A stretch of 6,014 nucleotides of DNA, from positions 1 through 6,014 of the forward strand of contig JAUPWC010000603.1 of NCBI GenBank assembly GCA_030916665.1, written 5' to 3'. Position numbers and translations under genes: made by a program. This DNA comes from Verrucomicrobiota bacterium. Its GTDB lineage: Bacteria > Verrucomicrobiota > Verrucomicrobiia > Opitutales > Opitutaceae. The notes under the pieces were generated by a model. It saw only the letters and a program-made list of their open reading frames with translations, was not told the origin of the DNA and did no database searches. Shown here one piece after another: positions 1-6,014 of this stretch (positions within the stretch are counted from its first letter, which is position 1; each line of letters begins with the position of its first letter).

Positions 1-58
1 AACCCAAACCGGGGAGGAACGAGAAGGGGAATGATTAAGGGAACTGTAGCAGATCCTC
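1..58. other. Non-coding end downstream of the ATPase gene
   Basis: These 58 bases follow the ATPase stop codon in the direction of transcription. No stem-loop with a T-run is visible and no gene start is recognisable on the minus strand. It is therefore unclear whether the transcription unit ends here or continues beyond the left edge. The plus strand is purine-rich (GGGGAGGAACGAGAAGGGG), so the transcript would be pyrimidine-rich here. Confidence 0.5.
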
Positions 59-1789
59 TCAGGCTATGTCGCGCAGTTCCATGTCCTGCGGGACGGAGCT
101 TAGCGCCTCGTCCATTGTGCTGAGCCCCTCCTTGACCTTGAACATGCTGTCCTGGTGGAGGGTCTTCATGCCGGCCTTCATGGCGATGCGCTTGAGCTCG
201 GCGGTCTCGGCCTCCTTGTTGATCGCCTCGATGAGCTCCTCGTTGGTGATCAGGAGCTCGTGGATGCCCACGCGGCCCTTGTAACCGGTGCCGTTGCACT
301 TGGCGCAGCCCTTGGCGTTGGCCTTGTAGATGGGTCCGGTCCAGCCGAGGGCGCGCTGCAACACGTCTTTCTCCCGGCCTTCGGGCTCGTAGGCGACGCG
401 GCAGACCTTGCACACGCGGCGCATGAGGCGCTGGGCGCACACGCACACGAGCGAAGAGGAGATCATGAACGGCTCGATGCCCATGTCGGTGAGACGGGCG
501 ACCGTGCTGGGGGCGTCGTTGGTGTGGAGCGTGGAGATGAGCAGGTGGCCGGTGAGCGCGGCCTCGACGGCGATGTTCGCCGTCTCCTTGTCGCGAATTT
601 CACCCACGAGGATGATGTCGGGGTCCTGACGCAGGAAGGCGCGGAGCGCGGCGGCAAAGGTCAGGCCGATGTGACGGTGCATCTGCATCTGGTTGATGCC
701 GGGCAGCGTGTATTCGATCGGATCCTCGGCGGTGCGGATGACGACGTCGGCCGTGTTCACCTCGTTGAGCGCCGAGTAGAGCGTCATGGACTTGCCCGAG
801 CCCGTGGGGCCGCAGTGCAGGATCATGCCGTAGGGCTGGCGGATGCACTCGCGGTATTTCTTGAGATTCTCCTCGGTGAAGCCGAGGGCTGGTAGCGGCA
901 AAGTCGACTTTTGCTTGTCGAGGATACGCATGACCACGCCTTCACCGTGATTGAGCGGCGCGGTCGAGACGCGGAGATCGATGTCGATGTTCTTCTTGTT
1001 ATACTGCTTGAAGACGATGCGTCCGTCCTGCGGCAGGCGGCGTTCCGCGATGTCCAGGTTGCACATGATCTTGAAGCGGGCCACGAGCGCGCCGGCGACC
1101 TTGCCCGGCAGGCGGAGCTTCTCCTGGGTGAGGCCGTCGATGCGGTAGCGGACGACGATCTCCTTTTCCCACGGCTCGATGTGGATGTCCGACGTGCCGG
1201 CGAAATAGGCGTCCTCAATGATGCGGTTGGCGAGCTGGATGATGGGCGCGGAGTCCTCGTTCTCCAGATCCTCGTCCTTGATCTCCGTCTCCTCCTCGTC
1301 GAACTGGGCGCCGAGTTGGTCCACCACGTCGGAGAACTGCACCTCGTCGTGGACATGGTCCTTCTTGAGCTTTTCGCGGATGTCGGACTCGCGTCCGAGC
1401 AGGCGAACGACGCGCTGGCCGGTCTTGTCCTGAATCTTGGACGCAACGGTCGTATCGAAGGGGTTCGCGAAGGCAACGAGCAGGAAGTCGCCCACCTGCC
1501 CGACCGGCAGGATCATGTTCTTCTGGCAGAACTCCAAATCTATCTTCTCGAAGGTGGCGGGCTGGACGCGGTAGCGCGCGACGTTGTAGGGCGCGAGACC
1601 GAGCGCGCGGCACTTGGCCAGCAGCAGCTGAAAGACGGTGATGTGGTGGTCCGTCTGGAGGATCGCGTCGAGCTGGTCGCCGGTGGGCTCGTCGGGCCGC
1701 GCCAACAGCACGGCCTTCTGGTCGGCGGTGAGCTTTCCCATCTCCTCCAGCTTGTCGATGATCTGCGTCTGGGTGCGTCCGAGTGGCAT
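59..1789 (-). CDS. GspE/PilB family type II secretion / type IV pilus assembly ATPase
   Basis: This cytoplasmic hexameric ATPase powers polymerisation of pilin or pseudopilin at the inner membrane. The protein has 576 residues, normal for GspE/PilB. A GspE-N/MshEN-like domain spans about 5-145, with [20 protein letters not shown] at 101-120. An acidic linker, rich in Asp and Glu, covers 164-179. The N2 domain includes [20 protein letters not shown] (200-219). The C-terminal ATPase core has Walker A GPTGSGKS (327-334), Asp box RTAEDPIEY (352-360), Walker [10 protein letters not shown] (392-400) with catalytic Glu397, and His box [13 protein letters not shown] (413-425). A zinc-binding tetracysteine motif is formed by CKVC (460-463) and CAKC (495-498). 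The CxxC pairs and extra N-domain favour an assembly ATPase over a PilT-type retraction ATPase. The sequence alone does not decide between GspE and PilB, and no pilin, PilC/GspF or secretin gene lies in the window. The start follows the upstream stop by 3 nt, and no Shine-Dalgarno sequence is visible. Met17 is an unlikely alternative start because it would cut the first helix. Confidence 0.93.
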   Translation of the reverse strand: MPLGRTQTQIIDKLEEMGKLTADQKAVLLARPDEPTGDQLDAILQTDHHITVFQLLLAKCRALGLAPYNVARYRVQPATFEKIDLEFCQKNMILPVGQVGDFLLVAFANPFDTTVASKIQDKTGQRVVRLLGRESDIREKLKKDHVHDEVQFSDVVDQLGAQFDEEETEIKDEDLENEDSAPIIQLANRIIEDAYFAGTSDIHIEPWEKEIVVRYRIDGLTQEKLRLPGKVAGALVARFKIMCNLDIAERRLPQDGRIVFKQYNKKNIDIDLRVSTAPLNHGEGVVMRILDKQKSTLPLPALGFTEENLKKYRECIRQPYGMILHCGPTGSGKSMTLYSALNEVNTADVVIRTAEDPIEYTLPGINQMQMHRHIGLTFAAALRAFLRQDPDIILVGEIRDKETANIAVEAALTGHLLISTLHTNDAPSTVARLTDMGIEPFMISSSLVCVCAQRLMRRVCKVCRVAYEPEGREKDVLQRALGWTGPIYKANAKGCAKCNGTGYKGRVGIHELLITNEELIEAINKEAETAELKRIAMKAGMKTLHQDSMFKVKEGLSTMDEALSSVPQDMELRDIA

Positions 1790-1792
1790 GGC

Positions 1793-2452
1793 TTAGGTGG
1801 GGGACGCGGGTTTGCCGGAATTTGAACCGGGAAACGGCAGGGGGGTGTGCCCGGAGCCGGCGGGAGAAGCGGGGATCGGCGGATTGCTGGCGGGACGCGC
1901 CGCCATCGGCGGCGCAGTGCCTCCGCTGGCGAACGGGGCCCGCGATCCGCGCTTGGCCGACTCGGCGCGCTCGGCCTGCATCCGGTCGAGAAAATCGGCG
2001 ATGATGTCCATCGTCGTCGCCTGCCAGATGATCTGGCCACCGAGCTTCTTTTCCCAATGGCTGCGCACGGCCGGGCTCAGGTAGTAGGCGGTCGCCACAA
2101 AGTGAAAGTCCTCCTCCCGGTCGAAGGGCACGCTCCAGGTGGCCCAGCAGGCGTCGAGATCCATCTCCTTGCGCACGTCCTCGGGCACGTCGTAGCCGCG
2201 GAGGTCCACCACCCCGACGCCATGGTCGTCCACGACGTGGTGCAGCACATCCTCCTCGCGCAGCACCTTTTTCTCATAGACCAGGATGTTGAGCACGGAA
2301 CTCTGCCGGACCTGGCCGCTGGCCGCGACTTCCAGCAGGCGCTCGTTGGCCGCCTCGAGGTCCTCGAATTTCACCAGATTGTGCTCGATGAGCGCCGAGC
2401 CAAGCAGGCGGTTGGCGCGCATGAGCAGGGGGCGGTATTCGACCGAGGACAT
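1793..2452 (-). CDS. Stand-alone GspE-N/MshEN-like domain protein with Pro-rich tail
   Basis: This 219-residue protein was not recognised as a named gene. Residues about 11-160 resemble the N-terminal domain of GspE/PilB/MshE ATPases. A helical half contains RLLGSALIEHNLVKFEDLE (15-33) and a second, weaker repeat, NILVYEKKVLREEDVL (55-70). An alpha/beta half follows, with GVVDLRGYDVPEDV (80-93) and then a WSVPFDREEDFHFVATAYY segment (106-124). This matches the family pattern of a Val-Asp-Leu strand, a return to a Pro-led strand, and a strand ending in VA. Residues 160-219 are Pro/Ala/Ser/Gly-rich and probably disordered. There is no ATPase domain, signal peptide or membrane segment. The ATG at 2452 lies 26 nt after the obgE stop; an alternative start is Met11, which would keep the domain intact. 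The stop is 3 nt before the ATPase ATG, so the two are probably translated together. A role as a regulator or adaptor of that ATPase, perhaps nucleotide-sensing as in MshEN, is inference. The RLG-type ligand motifs are degenerate, so c-di-GMP binding is uncertain. Confidence 0.75.
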   Translation of the reverse strand: MSSVEYRPLLMRANRLLGSALIEHNLVKFEDLEAANERLLEVAASGQVRQSSVLNILVYEKKVLREEDVLHHVVDDHGVGVVDLRGYDVPEDVRKEMDLDACWATWSVPFDREEDFHFVATAYYLSPAVRSHWEKKLGGQIIWQATTMDIIADFLDRMQAERAESAKRGSRAPFASGGTAPPMAARPASNPPIPASPAGSGHTPLPFPGSNSGKPASPT

Positions 2453-2478
2453 GGCGGGGTTGACGTTGGAAAAACTAC

Positions 2479-3510
2479 TCAGCTGGCCCGGCTTGGCGAT
2501 TTCTTTTCTTTGGCCCGCAGTTTCTTCACGCGCTTGAGAAGTTCTTTGAGCAGCTTGGGGATGCCGTCTTCGGACAGACAGGAAATCGGCACCATCTCCA
2601 CCTTGGCGTAGCGCTTCTTGAATTTCTTGAGGTTCGCGACCGCGGCATCCTCGTCCATCTTGTTGGCGGCGACGAGCCGGGGCTTCTTGAGCAGCGTGGG
2701 GTCGTAGAGTTCGAGCTCCTTCAGCAGCTGCTTGTAGTCGTCGCGCGGGTCGCGGGTGTCGGTGCCCGCCATGTCGAGGATGATGAGGAGCAGCTTGCAG
2801 CGCTCGATGTGGCGCAGGAAACGGTGGCCGAGGCCCTTGCCGTCGCTGGCGCCGGCGATGAGGCCCGGGATGTCGGCCAGCACGAGGCGCTCGTATTCGG
2901 CGGGATACTCGATCACCCCGATCTGCGGGTGCAGCGTGGTGAACGGATACGGCGCGGTCTTCGGGCGGGCCTTGGTGATGAGGTTGGTAAGCGACGATTT
3001 TCCGGCGTTGGGAAAGCCCACGAGGCCGATGTCGGCGATGCTCTTCAGCTCGAGGCGGAAGTCGCCCACTTCGCCGGGCAGGCCCGGTCCCGTCTTGGTC
3101 GGGGCGCGGTTGGTGGAGGACTTGAACTTGGTGTTGCCCGCGCCGCCCTTGCCGCCCTTGAGCAGCACGATCTCCTGACCGTCTTCCAGCACCTCGCCGA
3201 CGATTTCGCCGTCCGGAAGTTTGTAGGCAATGGTGCCGAGCGGCACGCGCAGGACGGCGGGACGGCCCTCCCGGCCGGTGCAATCGCCGCCCTGACCGTG
3301 TTCGCCGCGCTCGCCGTTCCAGTGCGGCTTGTATTTGAAATCGATCAGGTTGTTCTGGTCGTCGTCGCCCCGGAGGATCACGTCGCCGCCCTTGCCGCCG
3401 TCGCCCCCGTTGGGGCCGCCCCACGGCTCATATTTTTCGCGGCGGAAGCTGCGGCAGCCTTTGCCGCCGTCGCCGGCGCGTGCTTTGATGGTGGTCTCGT
3501 CGATGAACAT
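2479..3510 (-). CDS. obgE: Obg family GTPase (ObgE/CgtA)
   Basis: Obg is an essential, slow-cycling GTPase that binds the large ribosomal subunit. It acts in 50S assembly and links growth and the (p)ppGpp state to chromosome segregation and division. The protein has 343 residues. The glycine-rich Obg fold (about 1-158) starts with the near-universal MFIDE, which fixes the start codon, and continues with GDGGKG and the GGPNGGDGGKGGDV segment (31-44). The G domain has G1 GFPNAGKSS (165-173), the G2/switch I PFTT (189-192), G3 DIPG (213-216), G4 NKMD (283-286) and a G5 ISCLSEDG (309-316) with Cys where many family members have Ala. The protein ends in a Lys-rich helix and tail with no OCT domain, as in many Obg proteins outside the Firmicutes. 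It lies 41 nt downstream of ftsZ, and no Shine-Dalgarno sequence is visible before the ATG. Its place between division genes and a pilus/secretion gene is less usual than the common rplU-rpmA-obg arrangement. Confidence 0.97.
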   Translation of the reverse strand: MFIDETTIKARAGDGGKGCRSFRREKYEPWGGPNGGDGGKGGDVILRGDDDQNNLIDFKYKPHWNGERGEHGQGGDCTGREGRPAVLRVPLGTIAYKLPDGEIVGEVLEDGQEIVLLKGGKGGAGNTKFKSSTNRAPTKTGPGLPGEVGDFRLELKSIADIGLVGFPNAGKSSLTNLITKARPKTAPYPFTTLHPQIGVIEYPAEYERLVLADIPGLIAGASDGKGLGHRFLRHIERCKLLLIILDMAGTDTRDPRDDYKQLLKELELYDPTLLKKPRLVAANKMDEDAAVANLKKFKKRYAKVEMVPISCLSEDGIPKLLKELLKRVKKLRAKEKKSPSRAS

Positions 3511-3521
3511 GGGGCTAACAC

Positions 3522-3534
3522 GCCCGGAACGGGC
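3522..3534 (-). repeat. Short GC hairpin between ftsZ and obgE
   Basis: In the 41-nt gap between ftsZ and obgE, a perfect 5-bp inverted repeat (GCCCG/CGGGC) encloses a 3-nt loop, just upstream of the obgE start. On the transcribed strand no U-tract follows it: the next bases are GTGTTAGCCCC and then ATG. It is therefore not a convincing intrinsic terminator. It could be a small mRNA structure or processing site, or simply chance in GC-rich DNA. Confidence 0.3.
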
Positions 3535-3551
3535 CTTATGTCAAAGCTTCC

Positions 3552-4841
3552 TCAGAGCGTGACCTTGATGCCCTTGCGGAGGTAGGTCGGCACATCGAGG
3601 TCCTGGCCCTCGAAGAGGTTGCGGTCGGATTTGTCGAAGGTGCCGCGGTTCTCCGCGGGCTCGGGTCCTTGGAAGCCGAACTCCTCCTGCTTGGGCTTGT
3701 TGGGGTGGACCGGCGGGGCGCTGGTGCGCGTAACGGTCGCGTCGGTCGTGACGGTGGTCCTGACATTCGAGGTCGTGGCGACGGCCGCGGTGCTGGTGGC
3801 GGCCGGCTTGTCGGCCTTGCGCACCGGCGCCGACGGAGCCGGGCGGCGGACAAAATTGCGGCTGCCGACATCGGTCGTGCCGAGCACGCAGAGCTCGACG
3901 CGCCCCTGCAGGGCCTCGTCGATGGCCGCGCCCATGACCACATGGGCCTCGGGGCCGAACTGTTCGGTGACGGCGGACATGATCTCGTTGACCTTGGTGA
4001 GGGTGAGGTCGGCGCCGCCCGTGATGTTCACGAGGAGGCGGTCGGCCTTGCGCGCGTGCTCCGGCGTGTGGAGGAGCGGACAGTGCTTGAGGTCCTCCAG
4101 CGCGGCCAGAGCGGCGTTCTCGCCCGAACCGGTGCCGAGGCCGAACAAGGTCTTGCCGCCGCGGTGGTGGAAGACCTGCCGCACGGCGGTGAAATCAACA
4201 TTGATGAGACCCGTGCGCGAAAGCATCGCCCAGATGGATTTAACGCCGCGGCCGATCCACTCGTCGGCGCGGGCAAAGGAGTCGAGCACGCTCGTCTGGT
4301 CGGTGCCCTCCTGCAGCAGCATATCGTTGGCGAGCGGGATGACCGCGTCGCAGGTGCGGCGCAGCTCGGCGAGCGCTTCCTCGGCCTGACGCGCGCGGCG
4401 CCCTCCCTCGAAGCTGAAAGGCAGCGTGACAAACGCGATGACCAGCGCACCCGCATCGCCGGCAATCTGCGCCACCACGGGCGCGGCGCCGGAACCGGTG
4501 CCGCCGCCCAGGCCGGCCACGAGAAACACCAGGTCCGTGTCCTTCACGATCTCGGCAATCTTGTCGGCGTCGGCCTCGGCGGCCTTGCGGCCGAGCTCGG
4601 GATCGCCGCCGGCGCTCAGGCCGCGGGTTTGCGTGGCGCCGATCAGGATCTTGTCCTGCACGGGCGATGTGCCGAGCGCCTTGAGGTCGGTGTTGATGAC
4701 GGCCAGCTGGAGCCGGTCGAGGTTCTCCATCTTGAGCCGGTCCACGGCGTTGGAGCCGCCGCCGCCCACGCCGATGAGCTTGATGCCGACGTCGCGGTCG
4801 GCGAGCGCCTCGAGGGGAAGTTCGTTGGAGGAGTTGTCCAT
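3552..4841 (-). CDS. ftsZ: Cell division GTPase FtsZ
   Basis: FtsZ is the tubulin homologue that polymerises with GTP into the Z-ring at the division site. The protein has 429 residues. The GTP-binding domain begins with IGVGGGGSNAV (23-33), followed by INTD (49-52) and a T3-like loop RGLSAGGDPE (73-82). The tubulin signature GGGTGSG is at 112-118, and the PFSFEGGRR segment (141-149) carries the Glu and Arg that contact GTP. The T7 synergy loop reads NVDFTAV (214-220): the first catalytic Asp is kept (D216), but the second position, Asp212 in E. coli, is Ala219. The C-terminal subdomain ends near residue 330. A Thr/Ala/Pro-rich linker (about 331-412) leads to the conserved tail DVPTYLRKG (416-424), the usual docking peptide for FtsA. 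The ATG follows the ftsA stop by 2 nt, and the next Met (residue 38) is too far in, so this start is secure. No Shine-Dalgarno sequence precedes it; the bases just upstream are CCTCCTGACC. Confidence 0.97.
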   Translation of the reverse strand: MDNSSNELPLEALADRDVGIKLIGVGGGGSNAVDRLKMENLDRLQLAVINTDLKALGTSPVQDKILIGATQTRGLSAGGDPELGRKAAEADADKIAEIVKDTDLVFLVAGLGGGTGSGAAPVVAQIAGDAGALVIAFVTLPFSFEGGRRARQAEEALAELRRTCDAVIPLANDMLLQEGTDQTSVLDSFARADEWIGRGVKSIWAMLSRTGLINVDFTAVRQVFHHRGGKTLFGLGTGSGENAALAALEDLKHCPLLHTPEHARKADRLLVNITGGADLTLTKVNEIMSAVTEQFGPEAHVVMGAAIDEALQGRVELCVLGTTDVGSRNFVRRPAPSAPVRKADKPAATSTAAVATTSNVRTTVTTDATVTRTSAPPVHPNKPKQEEFGFQGPEPAENRGTFDKSDRNLFEGQDLDVPTYLRKGIKVTL

Positions 4842-4843
4842 GG

Positions 4844-6014
4844 TCAGGAGGTCGCGAAAAGGCGGGTGAGATTGCTGAGCAGACCCGGCTTGCGGCGCGC
4901 GGGCAGCGCGTGCTCGTGCGCGTTGCGCAGGCCGAACTGAAAGATGCCGAGCACGGAGGAGAACATCGGGTCCTTGAGTTCCTCCTTCACCCAGGAAGGC
5001 GGCTCGCCGCGACGGGCGTTGAGGCCGAAGACGCGGGTGGCGGCCTCCTCGATGCCGGGCAGCTTGGCGGTGCCGCCGGTGAGGATCACGCCCGCGCCGC
5101 AGTGCTCGGGCACGAAGGCCGGACCGAGCTTCTGGCGCACGACTTCGAGCAGCTCCATCGTGCGGGCGGCGGAGATTGTCTCGATGGCCATCTTGGGAAT
5201 CTGCCGGTCGCCGAACGCGCCGTCGCCGTTGAGCCAGACCTTGTCGGACTTGTCGCGGGTCTGGACCGTGCCGCGACCGTGCCGCAGCTTGAGCATCTCG
5301 GCCTGGGAGAGCGTCACGCGCAGGCCGATGCTGAGGTCGTTGGTGAGGTGGTCGCCGGCCACCGGCAGCGTGCCGGTGACGAGCACATGGCCGTCACGAT
5401 AAAGCACGTAGTCGGTCACGCCCTTGCCGATGTCGATGACGAGCACGCCCTGTGCGCGCTCCTCCGCGGAGGTGAGCAACGAACCGCTGGCGAGGCTGGC
5501 GAGCACAAGTTCGCGCACCTCGAGATGGTAACCGCCCACGACGTGGATGTTGTCGCTGATCTTGCCCTCGGAACCATGCACGATCCAGTAGCCGACCTCG
5601 AGCCGCTTGCCGGAAAGGTGCTCGGGGTCCGGCACGGCGCGGCCGTCGAGGCGGAAGGGCCGGCGGATCTCGTGGATGCGCGAACGGCCGGCGGGCAGCT
5701 CCTTCTCCTTGGCGAGCGCGCAGACGGAATCGATGTCGAGCGCGGTCACGGTGTTGTCGGCGGACTTCACGTTGACCGAGGCCTCGTTGTAGAACGCGTC
5801 GAGATGCCCGCCGCTCTGGGCGAGCCAGACGGACTCGAGCTTGGCGCCGGCGCGTTTCTCGGCCATCTCGAGGGCGTGGTGGGTCGCCTCGCAGGCGGCC
5901 TTGTAGTCCACGACCTCGCCCTTCATCACGCCGCGCGCCGGGGCCACGCCCACACCGACGATGTTGAGGCTGCGGCCGCGGGTGATTTCACCGACGAGGA
6001 CCACCACCTTGCCG
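4844..6014 (-). CDS. ftsA: Cell division protein FtsA, 5'-truncated by window edge
   Basis: FtsA is an actin-like ATPase that binds the FtsZ C-terminal peptide and anchors Z-ring filaments to the inner face of the cytoplasmic membrane. About 389 residues are visible. The reading frame runs off the right edge, and the first in-frame start-like codon (GTG at 6007) is internal: it encodes the V of GKVVVLVGE, which in the family follows the N-terminal GxDIGT motif, so roughly 18-40 residues are missing. Counting from that GTG, an SHS2/1C-like region spans about 55-155 (LSGKRLEV at 131-138). The phosphate-2 motif is DIGKGVTD (192-199), the AGDHLTNDL segment lies at 217-225, and the adenosine motif LTGG is at 309-312. 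The C-terminal amphipathic membrane-targeting helix GLLSNLTRLF is at 375-384. The phosphate-2 motif departs from the usual DIGGGTTD. The TGA stop lies 2 nt before the ftsZ ATG, implying co-transcription and translational coupling. Identity is firm from motif order and the ftsZ neighbour. Confidence 0.95.
   Translation of the reverse strand, partial: GKVVVLVGEITRGRSLNIVGVGVAPARGVMKGEVVDYKAACEATHHALEMAEKRAGAKLESVWLAQSGGHLDAFYNEASVNVKSADNTVTALDIDSVCALAKEKELPAGRSRIHEIRRPFRLDGRAVPDPEHLSGKRLEVGYWIVHGSEGKISDNIHVVGGYHLEVRELVLASLASGSLLTSAEERAQGVLVIDIGKGVTDYVLYRDGHVLVTGTLPVAGDHLTNDLSIGLRVTLSQAEMLKLRHGRGTVQTRDKSDKVWLNGDGAFGDRQIPKMAIETISAARTMELLEVVRQKLGPAFVPEHCGAGVILTGGTAKLPGIEEAATRVFGLNARRGEPPSWVKEELKDPMFSSVLGIFQFGLRNAHEHALPARRKPGLLSNLTRLFATS

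Noticed and set aside
31..123. 30-codon plus-strand frame (ATG at 31) behind a purine-rich GGGGAGGAAC stretch
   Set aside because: It is short, overlaps the 3' end of the ATPase gene in antisense, and has an unremarkable composition. The upstream purines resemble a Shine-Dalgarno sequence only by chance, with no supporting context.
911..1825. Open frame of 304 codons on the plus strand opposite the ATPase gene, and a similar one at 155-895
   Set aside because: Both are mirror frames of the GspE/PilB gene. They are rich in Val, Leu, Asp, Glu and Arg without motifs, which is what antisense of a GC-rich gene gives.
2453..3424. Upstream extension of the small gene's frame through obgE (543 codons in all)
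   Set aside because: The part overlapping obgE is Arg/Pro-rich shadow sequence without motifs. Domain-like sequence begins only at the ATG at 2452, after the obgE stop.
3522..3534. Hairpin after ftsZ as a Rho-independent terminator
   Set aside because: The stem is only 5 bp and no run of T follows on the coding strand, and obgE starts 11 nt later in the same direction.
3669..4940. Long open frame (423 codons) on the plus strand opposite ftsZ
   Set aside because: It is antisense to a clear ftsZ. High GC with strong third-position bias leaves antisense frames open, and the translation (rich in Gly, Ala, Arg, His, Asp) matches no family and has no start signal.
5992..6007. GTG at 6007 as the real start of ftsA
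   Set aside because: The frame stays open to the window edge, and the residues before it (Gly-Lys) match the FtsA N-terminal GT(G/A/S)KV pattern, so the true start lies outside the window.

Overview
The window is a compact, GC-rich bacterial chromosomal segment. It is filled almost end to end by five genes that all read on the minus strand, so the transcription order runs from high to low coordinates. In that order they are: ftsA (5' end cut off by the right edge), ftsZ, the GTPase gene obgE, a small gene for a stand-alone GspE-N/MshEN-like domain protein with a Pro/Ala-rich tail, and a full-length GspE/PilB-type secretion or pilus assembly ATPase. Gaps are 2, 41, 26 and 3 nt, so the five look like one transcription unit. 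No RNA genes, mobile elements, CRISPR arrays or convincing terminators are visible.

The organism is a free-living, high-GC, Gram-negative type. The pairing of ftsA-ftsZ with obg and a type II/IV pilus ATPase, plus the divergent FtsA and FtsZ, would fit a Verrucomicrobiota member such as the Opitutaceae. This is an inference from general impression, not from a database match.

Functionally, the right half encodes the Z-ring core. FtsZ is the tubulin-like polymer, with a C-terminal peptide that normally docks on FtsA. FtsA is the actin-like membrane tether, with a C-terminal amphipathic helix. ObgE links ribosome assembly and growth state to the cell cycle. The left half encodes the motor of a type IV pilus or type II secretion machine, together with a small protein that resembles the regulatory N-terminal domain of such motors.

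The observations most worth following up are as follows. (1) In FtsZ, an alanine occupies the T7-loop position where E. coli FtsZ has the catalytic Asp212. (2) The stand-alone MshEN-like gene lies immediately upstream of the ATPase gene. (3) None of the four gene starts inside the window has a recognisable Shine-Dalgarno sequence. (4) The ATP-binding phosphate-2 motif of FtsA is altered. No wholly new multi-gene system is evident. The candidate for something undescribed is the small regulator-like gene tying a division/Obg operon to a pilus or secretion motor.
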